NCBI GenBank assembly: GCA_049790315.1
Contig: JBAQYV010000056.1
Location: 1-64,000, forward strand
Direction: 5' to 3'
From: DASPOJ01 sp049790315
Lineage (GTDB): Bacteria > Acidobacteriota > Terriglobia > Acidiferrales > UBA7541
Length of the DNA stretch: 64,000 bases
The position numbers and the translations under genes are program-made. Positions 25,682 to 34,578 of this stretch are shown one piece after another (positions within the stretch are counted from its first letter, which is position 1; every line of letters starts with the position of its first letter). The notes under the pieces are model-generated. The model worked only from the letters and a program-made list of their open reading frames with translations, was not told where the DNA came from and searched no databases.

Positions 25682-25804
25682 GCGAGTCCTCCGACCCCTG
25701 CGTGCGCCGCAGCCGCTAATCTAACACAGCATTCGCTGAACGCACATCCATACACCGCTCAACTCGTCGCTCGATCCGAACAACCGCTCACGCCGCAAGA
25801 CAGA

Positions 25805-26689
25805 TCACGCCGAGCCATGATGCGCGCGAGCTTCCGCGGATGCGTACATGCCGGCATTGAAAAATGGCGCGAAGGCGTTGATCACGCCGATGCGGAACGA
25901 ATCACGGCGCGTGATTAGTCCCGCGGTGAGCACGCCCCATGCGCCTTCGGCATCGCGCACGCCGATTTTCGCCGCGAACGCGTCGATCGCAACGCTCAGA
26001 GAAACGCCGCGATCGAGCACTTGGGCGGCGAGCGGTTCCGGCAACTCAATCGCGCCGGATTGGCCGAATGCACCGCGGCCGGAACCATCGGTGACGTATG
26101 CCCAACTCGAAAGAAACACCGCGCGCTGGACGATTGAGCCACCGCGCTCCACGCGGACCGGCGAAACGCCGCGATTCGCGCGAAGCGGTGAACTATCGCG
26201 TTCGGCGCGGAGCGGCTGCTCGAAAACATCGAGGCCGCCTTCGAGGCCGACAAAGTATTGCCACGGAAGTTTTTCTTCGCGCGCGATTTGCACCAACGCT
26301 TCAGCGCGATTGCGCGCGCCAGCCATCGATTCCGCGCGGCTCAACGGAGTTTCGCGCACGCCGGAAGGCACATCGATGCCGACGATTTCAAAACTCGCGG
26401 CGGGCGACACCAATTTCGATTCCAATTTAGATTTCGTTTCCGATTTCGAGTCTGCATTCGTTTCTGATTTCGATTCCGATTTCGATTCCGATTTCGATTC
26501 CGATTCTGATTCCAATTCCAATTTCGATTTCGCTTCCGATTTCGACTCTGCATTCGTTTCTGATCTCGATTCCGATTCCGATTCCGATTCCGATTTCGGC
26601 GCCAGGTTTGGCCAAAGAGCATCGAGCGCATCGCGCACCGCGTCGAGTTTGGGCCGGCGTGCGCTGCCAACAGCAATTACGATCGGCAT
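25805..26689 (-). CDS. DUF84 inosine/xanthosine triphosphatase with a Ser/Glu/Lys-rich insertion
   Basis: 294 residues from the ATG at 26689 (AAAGG upstream). The frame matches the YjjX/DUF84 non-canonical purine NTPase: VIAVGSARRPKLDAVRDAL at the start, then FEIVGIDVPSGVRETPLS, GARNRAEALV, YFVGLEGGLDV, and SGAIELPEPLA later. Between the first helix and the second strand, residues 32-93 are an insert made almost only of Ser, Glu and Lys. A second, smaller insert near residues 150-180 repeats an LRAERDSS-like unit. The enzyme normally removes ITP/XTP from the nucleotide pool. Both inserts sit where loops occur, so activity may be kept. It lies 12 bp after the deoxyribosyltransferase-like gene. 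Confidence 0.88.
   Translation of the reverse strand: MPIVIAVGSARRPKLDAVRDALDALWPNLAPKSESESESESRSETNAESKSEAKSKLELESESESKSESKSESKSETNADSKSETKSKLESKLVSPAASFEIVGIDVPSGVRETPLSRAESMAGARNRAEALVQIAREEKLPWQYFVGLEGGLDVFEQPLRAERDSSPLRANRGVSPVRVERGGSIVQRAVFLSSWAYVTDGSGRGAFGQSGAIELPEPLAAQVLDRGVSLSVAIDAFAAKIGVRDAEGAWGVLTAGLITRRDSFRIGVINAFAPFFNAGMYASAEARAHHGSA
26411..26596. repeat. In-frame hexanucleotide-type repeat inside the DUF84 gene
   Basis: The plus strand is a degenerate run of GATTTC and GATTCC units. Within it a 96-bp segment is duplicated: TCTGCATTCGTTTCTGAT begins at 26451 and again at 26547. All copies stay in frame, giving Ser-Glu/Ser-Lys dipeptides plus two ETNA[ED]SKSE[AT]KSKLE blocks 32 residues apart. 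Confidence 0.9.
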
Positions 26690-26700
26690 GGCGATACCTT

Positions 26701-27198
26701 TCAATCTTTCCAAAGCGGAGCCTGCCTCTCGCGGCCATACCGTTCGAGGAGAAATTTCTTGAGCGCGTCGATGGAATCGAAAACCTGGTCGGCGCACGCG
26801 AGCATCCAGCCGCTGATTTGCTCAGCGGGCAAATCGGTGACCAGGTAGACCGGGATGCCGCGCCGATACGCCAGCGTCAGTTCGGCCGACGTGCCACCGC
26901 CGGCGCTGGCGATCTCGCCCGCGGTGAGGTGGCAAATCAAATAGTCGGCCTTGTTTTCGATTTGATCGAGATCGAAGCGAATGATTTTGCGGACGGCGCG
27001 GCGAAATCGCTCGACGTCGGAAGTTCTCCACTCGCGGAAATGCGCGGTTTCTTCGTCGGTCAGATTCTTCTTCTCATCCTCGGCGGGGTCGTAGACGCGA
27101 TGGCCCAGGTCCTGGCTGAGGAACGGGGAAAGCTTGCGGCGCCACATCTTGCCGCCATCCGCGGAGAATTCGATGGGACCGCAAAGGTATGCGAGCAT
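26701..27198 (-). CDS. Nucleoside 2-deoxyribosyltransferase-like protein
   Basis: 165 residues. The opening YLCGPIEFSADGG, the central YLICHLTAGEIASAGGGTSAE region and AYRRGIPVYLVTDL fit the nucleoside 2-deoxyribosyltransferase/DUF4406-like Rossmann fold, with the Glu of GTSAE as the probable nucleophile. Members exchange bases or hydrolyse (deoxy)nucleosides or their monophosphates. It is the first gene of the minus-strand trio with the NTP phosphatase and thymidine kinase, and lies 42 bp downstream of tRNA-Gly. Confidence 0.8.
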   Translation of the reverse strand: MLAYLCGPIEFSADGGKMWRRKLSPFLSQDLGHRVYDPAEDEKKNLTDEETAHFREWRTSDVERFRRAVRKIIRFDLDQIENKADYLICHLTAGEIASAGGGTSAELTLAYRRGIPVYLVTDLPAEQISGWMLACADQVFDSIDALKKFLLERYGRERQAPLWKD

Positions 27199-27240
27199 CG
27201 GCGTAAGCGACGGAATTAACTGTGTGCCGGACTCGACGAA

Positions 27241-27314
27241 TGGAGCGGCCGAGGGGACTCGAACCCCCGCCTACAGCTTGGCAAGCTGTCGTACTACCCC
27301 TATACTACGGCCGC
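27241..27314 (-). tRNA. tRNA-Gly (anticodon GCC)
   Basis: A 74-nt cloverleaf with CCA encoded. The acceptor stem is GCGGCCG with CGGCCGC, the discriminator is T, and the anticodon stem ACAGC/GCTGT encloses TTGCCAA, so the anticodon is GCC. The T arm is GGGGG-TTCGAGT-CCCCT with one G-T pair. Confidence 0.97.
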
Positions 27315-27327
27315 TCGGAACAGCCAA

Positions 27328-27356
27328 TTTATAACATGGGCGTACAGCGCGAACAA
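27328..27356 (-). promoter_or_regulatory. Promoter of tRNA-Gly
   Basis: On the minus strand TTGTTC (27351-27356) is followed after exactly 17 bp by TATAAA (27328-27333), 13 bp before the mature tRNA 5' end. The -10 is one mismatch from consensus; the -35 keeps only TTG. Confidence 0.6.
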
Positions 27357-27443
27357 GATCGCGAGATGCGCCCAGCGGAAGCGCGCGGAAGGTTACGCAC
27401 GCGAGAACTGCAACGAACTAATTTTCATTCCAAGCAGCGGACG

Positions 27444-27686
27444 TCAGTGAACTTGACGCACTCGCGCGGAACGCACGACCGGGGACTTCTTTTGGCGTGC
27501 CGCGAACCGGGTGGCGCGGCCGCGATCCGTGTAAATGCGGGCAAACCTTTCACCATCGCGGTAAAAGACGGTAACCTGCCAGTGGCGGTGTTTGCGGCGC
27601 TGATCAGTGCCGAAGCTTGTTACTCTTTTCCGTTGGGTCTTCGTTCGTGAAGTCGCAGTGGCTTTGACCTTGACCGTTTTCTTCAT
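27444..27686 (-). CDS. Small basic conserved-looking protein
   Basis: 80 residues from the ATG at 27686 with GGAG upstream; a TTG one codon earlier is also possible. The N-terminal third is very basic (KKTVKVKATATSRTKTQRKR). The rest, HWQVTVFYRDGERFARIYTDR followed by AARQKKSPVVRSARV, reads like a compact beta-alpha domain, and I believe similar short proteins occur in other Acidobacteriota. No function is known. It is isolated, 130 bp from tRNA-Gly. Confidence 0.6.
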   Translation of the reverse strand: MKKTVKVKATATSRTKTQRKRVTSFGTDQRRKHRHWQVTVFYRDGERFARIYTDRGRATRFAARQKKSPVVRSARVRQVH

Positions 27687-28324
27687 CAACAGGAACTCCG
27701 TCCGGGTTCTATGAAGGATAAATGCTTTCCAACACTATCGCAGCCGAATAAGGGCCAGCGCAAGTATCGCGCATAACAGTGTTAGAAGTGGTATCTATTC
27801 GTACGGTGATAATAGCAGAGGCAGCGGATCGGTGAAGACGACAGTCGCGGCCGCGAGGTCCGGTCGTTGCCCGCACAGCTGCGAGGGCCAATGCGAGCCG
27901 TACCGAACCCCACCGTGCGCTCCGGGTTGTTGCGGCCGCGGTCGTCTGGTGAGACGTTAGCCCGTGGCGATGCGGAAAACCATTGCCCTGGCGGACAGAA
28001 CTGGTACAGGCGGGGGGTACCGGCCGCGCACGGCCGGGCGCGAATCCGGCAACCGTTCTGGGGATCGGACATCTAATTAATCGATGCGGATCAGAAACAG
28101 AATTGCTACTGATGTGCTCAGGAACGCGTCAAAATAGAGATAAGGTGCACCGCGCACGCCCGCGTAGGACACCCTGGCGCCGCGACTGAGCGATAGGCCT
28201 CTACGGCGGGTGTGAATGAAACATTCCGAGCGTAGGTGCGTATAACGATAGGAAGGACAAACAGGGCTCAAGTTACCGGATCTACGAGCCCGAGCAATAA
28301 GGAGACGGGAAGGAACGAAAGTAA
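27687..28324. other. Intergenic region of about 640 bp, no gene recognised
   Basis: No frame here has a believable product on either strand; several long overlapping frames are Arg/Pro-rich and look spurious. A perfect 7-bp hairpin CCGGCCG-CGCA-CGGCCGG lies at 28020-28037. I checked for RNase P RNA, tmRNA and SRP RNA signatures and saw none that hold. The promoters of the flanking divergent small genes should be here. Confidence 0.5.
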
Positions 28325-28627
28325 ATGAGCGAACAGACCAAGCAGCCGCTGGACATCGAAAATCTGCGCAATTATCCCGCCGAAGTCGTTGACGAGCTAC
28401 GTCGATTGCTCGCTTCGGACGCCCCGGCGCGTCCTGATCCGCATCGTCCGGACTTTTACGAGATGGAAGGACCCACTCGGGTTTATTACGTTCACGTTTC
28501 GGCGGCCATCGGAAGCGTGCTTTTGCTGGGAATCTGGCCGCGGGATGGCGCCACGGGCGCAACGACAACATGCGAGAAAACCAAGACAGATAAAGCAGAA
28601 ATAGAATCGGCGAGTTGGGTCTGCTAA
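28325..28627 (+). CDS. Small hypothetical protein with one hydrophobic segment
   Basis: 100 residues, ATG with AAGGA about 10 bp upstream. The N-terminal half (IENLRNYPAEVVDELRRLL, then DPHRPDFYEMEGPTRVYYVHV) is regular and codon use is normal. A short hydrophobic stretch SAAIGSVLLLGIWPR follows, and the end is polar. The layout resembles small acidobacterial proteins that place a Pro/His linker before a single membrane segment. Function unknown. Confidence 0.6.
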   Translation: MSEQTKQPLDIENLRNYPAEVVDELRRLLASDAPARPDPHRPDFYEMEGPTRVYYVHVSAAIGSVLLLGIWPRDGATGATTTCEKTKTDKAEIESASWVC

Positions 28628-28741
28628 AGCCTTCGCTTAGAGAGCGACGATTTTCCTGGCTGGTCGTAATTGTTAACCGCGCGACCAGCCAGGTACACAT
28701 AAGAGGCGGGCTGGTTGATTTCGGAATCAGGCGCCAGTAAG

Positions 28742-29155
28742 ATGGAAGCGAAATCATACGCAGTACGGTTATCGCCTTCGTCTCCGCGAATGGAAGTTTC
28801 CCCACAAGCCGAAACGCAAATTCTCAGAACCGAGCCGCGCGCACAGCTGCTTCTGCTGTTTCCAACGTTCCTCGTAGTCGTCTGCCTGCTCGGCCTGATG
28901 GCGATCGCGAAGGGCAGCTCTTTCGTGCCGCGGCCGAAGCATTCGCCGCAATACGCGGAAACGCTGACGAAGAAGCATGTGATGCACTCTCCCACCATGA
29001 TCCTTCGGGAGCCGCTACCCTTGGTTGGCAGAAACGCTCCGATTCCGCTCGTAGCTTTTGTCGCGCGCATCGGACACATCCAGTTGCGTGTGTCGCCGGC
29101 CGCAGGCGTCAACGCTTCGATTCGCGACCGTTCTCCCCCGTCCTTCCTCTCGTAG
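28742..29155 (+). CDS. Hypothetical single-pass membrane protein
   Basis: 137 residues from the ATG at 28742 (no clear ribosome-binding site; the frame is open further upstream). One strong membrane segment, LLLLFPTFLVVVCLLGLMAIA, lies near residues 38-58, followed by a basic, His-rich region. Nothing in it is recognised. Third-position GC matches its neighbours over most of its length, which supports a real gene, but the antisense frame is also open. Neighbour of the RraA-like gene, 108 bp upstream of it. Confidence 0.45.
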   Translation: MEAKSYAVRLSPSSPRMEVSPQAETQILRTEPRAQLLLLFPTFLVVVCLLGLMAIAKGSSFVPRPKHSPQYAETLTKKHVMHSPTMILREPLPLVGRNAPIPLVAFVARIGHIQLRVSPAAGVNASIRDRSPPSFLS

Positions 29156-29263
29156 CGCGTTCCAGACCTAGAACGTTCTTTCGAATGCATCCAACCTGCT
29201 GGTGAAGTTTGACCAGCTCGGGCCTGTGGGACGTAGCATGCCCGCGTTCCCAACGAGGTTTCC

Positions 29264-29962
29264 ATGACACCGAAAGTAGTATCTACAGCTCATCTGGAGC
29301 AATTGCGGCGGCTAAGTACGTGCGTGGTAGCCAGCGCGATTGAGAGGTTTGGCGTGCGGCTTCGAAACACGGGCTTCGCCGATTCCGGAGTGCGGTGCAT
29401 CTTCAAGGATCTGCCAACTACGGTGGGATACGCGACGACGGCGCGAATCCGGACGTCCGATCCGCCGATGGAAGGCCGTAGTTACTACGACCGGACTGAC
29501 TGGTGGAACCACCTACTGACGATGCCGAGCCCGCGCATCGTGGTGATCGAGGACATGGACGATCCGCCGGGTTTGGGTGCATTTGTGGGAGAAGTGCACG
29601 CGAATATCCTGGTGTCACTCGGTTGCGCGGGACTGGTGACCAACGGCGCAGTGCGGGACATCGAGGACGTGCGCAAAGCGGGTTTCCCCTTGTTCGCCGG
29701 GAACATCTCGGTTTCCCACGGATACGCGCACGTTTTCGATTTTGGAAGCGAAGTAACCGTGGGAGGACTGAAAATTAAACCGGGCGATTTGATACAGGCG
29801 GACCGGCACGGAGTCCAAACGGTGCCGCTTGAAATCGCGGAAAAAGTTCCCGCAGCGGCGGAGGAAATTCTGCAAATAAGAAGAACGATCATTGGCCTGT
29901 GCCGGTCTTCCGACTTCTCAATTGAGAAACTGCGAAAAATCGTTCATGAAATCGGAACCTGA
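29264..29962 (+). CDS. RraA-like/HMG aldolase family protein
   Basis: 232 residues, ATG with GAGG 5 bp upstream. The fold is that of RraA and 4-hydroxy-4-methyl-2-oxoglutarate aldolase: VASAIERFG at the start, the GEVHANILVSLGCAGLVTNG segment in two parts with GAVRDI (the Arg-Asp that binds pyruvate enolate and metal), FAGNISVSHGY, and PGDLIQADRHGVQTVP. The longer N- and C-terminal parts and residues SYYDRTDWW suggest an enzyme rather than an RNase E inhibitor. Substrate unknown. It is followed closely by the efflux operon, with which it may be transcribed. Confidence 0.85.
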   Translation: MTPKVVSTAHLEQLRRLSTCVVASAIERFGVRLRNTGFADSGVRCIFKDLPTTVGYATTARIRTSDPPMEGRSYYDRTDWWNHLLTMPSPRIVVIEDMDDPPGLGAFVGEVHANILVSLGCAGLVTNGAVRDIEDVRKAGFPLFAGNISVSHGYAHVFDFGSEVTVGGLKIKPGDLIQADRHGVQTVPLEIAEKVPAAAEEILQIRRTIIGLCRSSDFSIEKLRKIVHEIGT

Positions 29963-30039
29963 GTGTGGTTATGCGTGAAATCCCGCACTTCGGAGAGATT
30001 GCCACGTCATTATTGAGATCCAGAGAATCGAGCGCGAAC

Positions 30040-31383
30040 ATGAAATCAAACGACGCTGGTGGGCACCGATGGCCCAGAGTTCCGATGGTGTTTTTATTTA
30101 TCGCGGGCGTGACGTGCGGATGCGGCGGCGGCAAGAATAACGATGCCGACAATCCGGCGAACGCGCCGAAAGCGGCTGTTGTGATGGTGCAGCGCAGGGA
30201 CCTTTCCGACACGCTCGAGATTGCGTCGGAATTTCTGCCGTTTCAGGAGATCGACGTCTACGCGAAAGTCTCCGGTTACATCCAGAAATTGGACGTGGAT
30301 TGGGGAACGCACGTGAAGCGCGGCCAACTGCTCGCGGTGCTGGAAATTCCGGAGCTGCAACAACAACTGCTGCAGGACGAAGCCGACGTGCGGCACAGCG
30401 AACAAGATGTGGCGCGCGCGCACGAGGAGATGACGAGCGCTGAATCGGCCTACGATGTCTCTCACTTGACGTACACGCGGCTGGAAGATGTGGACAAGAG
30501 CAGGCCGGGCCTTGTCGCGCAGGAAGAAGTTGACGAGGCACACGGGAAAGATATTCAAGGGAACGCCGGGGTTTCCGCCGCCAAGGATTCGCTAGCCGGC
30601 TCGCAGCAGGCGCTGGCCGCGGCGCAAGCGATGCTTGAAAAAGATCGCGTGATGTTCGGGTACGCGCGCATCACGGCGCCATTCGATGGCGTGGTGACAC
30701 AGGTGAACGCTTACACGGGCGCGCTTTTGCCCGCGGGAACTTCGTCGAATAAGGGAGACCTTTCGCTGTGCCATCTGTCGCAAAACAATCTGTTGCGGCT
30801 GGTGATTCCGGTGCCGGAGGAGGCCGTGCCGGACGTTAAGGATGGCGAGACGATCGCGGTAAAAGTATCGGCGCTGAACAAAACATTCCAGGGACAAATC
30901 GTGCGCATCGCAGGACAAATCGATATGGACACGCGGACAATGCACACGGAAGTGGACGTGCCGAATGCGGATTACGTGCTCGTGCCGGGAATGTACGCGT
31001 CGGTGGAAATTCCGTTGCATCATTTGACGCAGGTTCTAACGGTGCCCATACAGGCGGTGCAGACTTCCGGCAACGGGCAAGGATCAGTGCTGGTGGTGAA
31101 CGCCGCCAATCAGATCGAGCGGCGCGGCGTGACGCTTGGTTTGGAGACGGCGACAGAGTACGAAGTGACCGGAGGATTGCGCGAGGGCGAGCGCGTGATT
31201 TTCGGCGAGCAGAGCCAATACAGGCAGGGCGAGTTGGTTTCGCCGCAAATCGTTCAGCCAGGGGCGGCGCCAGCGCAAGCATCGCCGGCACCGCCAGCGG
31301 GTTCGAGATCAACGATCTCACTTACGCCTCCGCCATCTTCGTTATCACCAGAGGGCGCGACCGCGCCTTCGGCGACGGAGTAG
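30040..31383 (+). CDS. RND efflux periplasmic adaptor (membrane fusion protein)
   Basis: 447 residues. The ATG at 30040 is chosen because a lipoprotein-like signal (VPMVFLFIAGVTCGCGGG) follows at once; an upstream GTG at 29965 is possible. Then come the barrel-sandwich half VYAKVSGYIQKLDVDWGTHVKRGQ, a coiled-coil hairpin (about 115-200, rich in Glu and Ala), the second lipoyl half FGYARITAPFDGVVTQ, the beta barrel, and a membrane-proximal domain ending in a Pro/Ser-rich tail. It bridges the inner-membrane pump and TolC-like channel encoded next. The lipobox is not canonical, so lipid anchoring is likely but not sure. Confidence 0.9.
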   Translation: MKSNDAGGHRWPRVPMVFLFIAGVTCGCGGGKNNDADNPANAPKAAVVMVQRRDLSDTLEIASEFLPFQEIDVYAKVSGYIQKLDVDWGTHVKRGQLLAVLEIPELQQQLLQDEADVRHSEQDVARAHEEMTSAESAYDVSHLTYTRLEDVDKSRPGLVAQEEVDEAHGKDIQGNAGVSAAKDSLAGSQQALAAAQAMLEKDRVMFGYARITAPFDGVVTQVNAYTGALLPAGTSSNKGDLSLCHLSQNNLLRLVIPVPEEAVPDVKDGETIAVKVSALNKTFQGQIVRIAGQIDMDTRTMHTEVDVPNADYVLVPGMYASVEIPLHHLTQVLTVPIQAVQTSGNGQGSVLVVNAANQIERRGVTLGLETATEYEVTGGLREGERVIFGEQSQYRQGELVSPQIVQPGAAPAQASPAPPAGSRSTISLTPPPSSLSPEGATAPSATE

Positions 31384-31391
31384 GCGCGCCG

Positions 31392-34300
31392 ATGCCTTCA
31401 TTTTCACTCAAACATCCTTACTTCATCATCGTGCTGTGTCTTTTCGCGTGCGCGCTGGGACTGATCAGCACGTTTCAAATGCCAGTGGACATGTTTCCGC
31501 CGATCAACATCCCGGTGGTGCTGGTGGCCACATTTTACAGCGGCATGCCGCCGCAGCAGATCGAAGCGGACATTACCGACACGTTCGAGCGGTTTTTCAC
31601 GCTGGGCAGCGGAATCGATCACATGGAATCGAGATCGATGACGGGCGTGAGCTTGATCAAAATATATTTTCAGCCGGGCACGGACGCGAACGCCGACGTG
31701 ACGCAGATCTCAAATCTGGCGATGGCGGACTTGCGCCGATTGCCGCAGGGCACGCTGCCGCCGGTGGTGATGAAAGTGGACGCTTCGAGTTTGCCGGTGT
31801 GCCTGCTCACCGTGGAAGGGCAAGGCTTGAGCGAAACCGAACTTCACGACGTGCTGCAATATCAAATCCGCAATCAGATCGCGGGCGTGCCCGGGGCCAC
31901 CGTGCCTCCGCCATACGGCGGGAAGTACCGGCAGATCATGGTGTACGTGGACCCGTTGAAATTGCAGGCGCATCAACTGAGCCCGATGGATGTGGTGCGC
32001 GCAACGGACCAATCGAATTTGATTCTGCCGGCCGGCGACGTGCGCATCGGGCCGATGGATTACAACATTTATACGAACGCGCAGGTGGCGAACGCCGAGG
32101 CGCTTAACAACATTCCGATAAAAACGGACGGACAGAATTCGGTTTTCCTTTCCGACGTAGGCAAGGCCGTGGACGGGTCGGCCTTGCAATACAACATCGT
32201 GCGCGTGAACGGACAGCGATCCGTGTACGTGCCAATTCTGAAGCAGGGCGGCGATACAAACACGATCGAAGTGGTGAATGGAATTAAAAAAGCGATCTTG
32301 ACGCTGCGCGATATTCCGCCACAACTGAAAGCGCACGTGGTATTCGATCAATCGCTATTCGTGAAACAGGCCATTTCGACGGTGATACGCGAAGGCGGGA
32401 TTGGCTTGCTGCTGACGGCGGTGATGGTGCTTATTTTTCTGGGCAGCATGCGCGCCACGCTGGCGGTGTTTCTTTCGATTCCGATTTCGCTGCTGGCGAC
32501 TTTTTTCTTTTTACATTTGGGAGGCGGCACGATCAACAGCATGGTTTTGAGCGGATTGGCGCTGGCATTTTCGCGGCTGATCGACAATTCCGTGGTGGTG
32601 ATCGAGAACATCTATCGACATCTGGAGCAAGGGGCGGAGCCAGCGGTAGCCGCAGAGCAAGGAACAAACGAAGTGGCGCTGGCGGTGCTTGCGATCACGC
32701 TGGTTACCGTCGTTGTGTTTTTTCCGGTCACACTGCTTTTCGGAGTGAGCAAATATCTTTTTTCCGCCCTGGCGCTCGGCGTGGTGATCGCGTTGTTCGC
32801 TTCTTACTTCGTCGCGGTGACGGTGGTGCCGCTGTTCTGCGCGCGGTTCCTGAAGGCTATCGCGCATCACGGCGCCGAGGCGGTGGCCGGGGGCGCGTCG
32901 CGAGCGTCGAAACTGGGCGCGCGATTCAACATCTGGTTCAACGCACAATTTCAGAGGCTGCTCGAGGCGTATGACCGGTGGGTGCAACGGGCGCTCGATG
33001 AACCAGGGTACGTGCTGGGTGGCTTCGCGTGCGTGTTTGTTCTGAGTTTCGCGTTGATGCCGCTGGTGGGACTTTCATTTTTCCCGCGAACGGACGCGGG
33101 GCAATTCGTAATCCATCTGAAAGCGCCGACGGGCACGCGAATTGAGGTGACCGAAGGCTACGTGGCGCAAGTGGAAGACATCATCCGCCAACAAATTCCC
33201 AAGGATGAGTTGAACACGGTGGTCTCAAACATCGGATTGATGTCCGATCTTTCCTCGCTGTTCACGCCGAACTCAGGAATGCATACGGCGTTCATCCAAG
33301 TGGGCTTGGCGCCGGACCATCGCGTGAGCAGTTTTGAATATATGGATCGCGTGCGGCAGCAGGTGGCGCAGCAACTTCCGCAAGTGCGCACATTCTTCGA
33401 GTCGGGCGGATTGGTGGACGCGGTGTTGAATCAGGGCGCGCCGGCGCCGATCGATGTGCAAGTGAGCGGCTCGGACTTGAACGCCGACAGCCGGGTGGCG
33501 CAGGATCTCGCGCGGCAATTCAAACAGTTGGCGGGAATTTCGGACGTCTATGTGCCGCAGGATATGGATTACCCGGCGCTGCAGGTGAACGTGAATCGCG
33601 CGAGAGCGAGCGAACTCGGTCTGAATCCGCAGGAAGTGGTGGACAACATCATCACGGCGCTGACGTCAAACGCGATGATCGCGCCGAGCTATTGGGTGGA
33701 TCCAAAAACGGGCAACAACTATTTCGTGACCGTGCAGTATCCGGAGAATCAGGTGCGCTCGATCGAGGATTTGAAGACGATGCCGTTGCGCGCACCGAAA
33801 CTGACGCAGCCGACTTACCTCGATCAGGTGGCGGACATAACGCAAATCATGTCGCCGACGGAAGTGGATCACTACCAACTGGAGCGCAGCATCGACGTGT
33901 ACGTGGCGCCGACGGCGGAAGATCTGGGAAAGCCGCTCGAGCGGATCAACAAAGTGATTCGGTCGACGGAGTTGCCCGCGGGAATTCGGATCGACACGCG
34001 CGGGTTAGTGGTGACGATGCAGCAATCGTTTCGGAGTTTTGGATTTGGTTTGGTGCTAGCGATCCTGCTGCTTTATTTGATTCTGGTGGCGCAATTTTCA
34101 TCGTTCATCGATCCTTTTTTGATCGTCCTGGCGGTGCCAACGGGATTGATTGGCGTGATGCTGACGCTGGCGTTCACGTCCACGACGCTGAACGTGCAAT
34201 CGCTGATGGGTATCGTGATGCTGCAAGGAATGGTGGTGTCAAACAGCATCTTGATCGTGGACTTCGCCAACGTGCTGCGCGCGCAAGGGCACAGCGTGCG

Positions 34301-34565
34301 CGAAGCTGTGGCGCATTCGTGCCGCATCCGGCTGCGGCCGATTCTGATGACTTCGCTTGCGACGATTGTCGGTCTGCTGCCCATGGCGCTGAAACTCGAA
34401 ACGGGCAGCGAAGCGTATGCGCCGCTGGCCCGCGTGATCATCGGCGGATTGCTGACCTCGATTGTGCTGACGGTTTTCGTGGTGCCGGCGGCTTACTTGA
34501 TGATTTATCGCGATCGAGCGGCGACGGTGGGAAATGCGGGAGATGTGGTCCCGGCGGAAAGTTGA
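31392..34565 (+). CDS. RND efflux pump inner-membrane transporter (AcrB-type)
   Basis: 1,057 residues, the usual length. It starts FSLKHPYFIIVLCLFACALG (helix 1), with two large periplasmic loops and twelve membrane helices in two halves (second half from about residue 530: YVLGGFACVFVLSFALMPLVG). In helix 4 the AcrB Asp-Asp pair reads LIDNSVVVIEN (Asp then Asn), and in helix 10 the AcrB Lys position reads VVSNSILIVDF (Ser). Such variants occur in other RND branches. It should exchange protons for drugs, lipids or metabolites. The operon order is adaptor, pump, outer-membrane channel, with gaps of 8 and 13 bp. Confidence 0.93.
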   Translation: MPSFSLKHPYFIIVLCLFACALGLISTFQMPVDMFPPINIPVVLVATFYSGMPPQQIEADITDTFERFFTLGSGIDHMESRSMTGVSLIKIYFQPGTDANADVTQISNLAMADLRRLPQGTLPPVVMKVDASSLPVCLLTVEGQGLSETELHDVLQYQIRNQIAGVPGATVPPPYGGKYRQIMVYVDPLKLQAHQLSPMDVVRATDQSNLILPAGDVRIGPMDYNIYTNAQVANAEALNNIPIKTDGQNSVFLSDVGKAVDGSALQYNIVRVNGQRSVYVPILKQGGDTNTIEVVNGIKKAILTLRDIPPQLKAHVVFDQSLFVKQAISTVIREGGIGLLLTAVMVLIFLGSMRATLAVFLSIPISLLATFFFLHLGGGTINSMVLSGLALAFSRLIDNSVVVIENIYRHLEQGAEPAVAAEQGTNEVALAVLAITLVTVVVFFPVTLLFGVSKYLFSALALGVVIALFASYFVAVTVVPLFCARFLKAIAHHGAEAVAGGASRASKLGARFNIWFNAQFQRLLEAYDRWVQRALDEPGYVLGGFACVFVLSFALMPLVGLSFFPRTDAGQFVIHLKAPTGTRIEVTEGYVAQVEDIIRQQIPKDELNTVVSNIGLMSDLSSLFTPNSGMHTAFIQVGLAPDHRVSSFEYMDRVRQQVAQQLPQVRTFFESGGLVDAVLNQGAPAPIDVQVSGSDLNADSRVAQDLARQFKQLAGISDVYVPQDMDYPALQVNVNRARASELGLNPQEVVDNIITALTSNAMIAPSYWVDPKTGNNYFVTVQYPENQVRSIEDLKTMPLRAPKLTQPTYLDQVADITQIMSPTEVDHYQLERSIDVYVAPTAEDLGKPLERINKVIRSTELPAGIRIDTRGLVVTMQQSFRSFGFGLVLAILLLYLILVAQFSSFIDPFLIVLAVPTGLIGVMLTLAFTSTTLNVQSLMGIVMLQGMVVSNSILIVDFANVLRAQGHSVREAVAHSCRIRLRPILMTSLATIVGLLPMALKLETGSEAYAPLARVIIGGLLTSIVLTVFVVPAAYLMIYRDRAATVGNAGDVVPAES

Positions 34566-34578
34566 TAGGAGAACCGCA

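Noticed and set aside
26411..26596. Repeat run as a CRISPR or intergenic repeat
   Set aside because: Units are 6 bp and degenerate, with no spacers, and the whole run is in frame inside the DUF84 gene.
27840..28080. Possible structured RNA (RNase P or SRP-like)
   Set aside because: An ACAGAACTGG stretch recalls RNase P, but the other conserved RNase P, SRP and tmRNA blocks are absent on both strands.
28077..28805. Minus-strand frame of 242 codons
   Set aside because: Basic, Ser/Pro-rich product, antisense to the better-supported small gene at 28325.
29965..30039. N-terminal extension of the RND adaptor from a GTG start
   Set aside because: It would place 25 polar residues before the signal peptide; the ATG at 30040 opens the signal directly.
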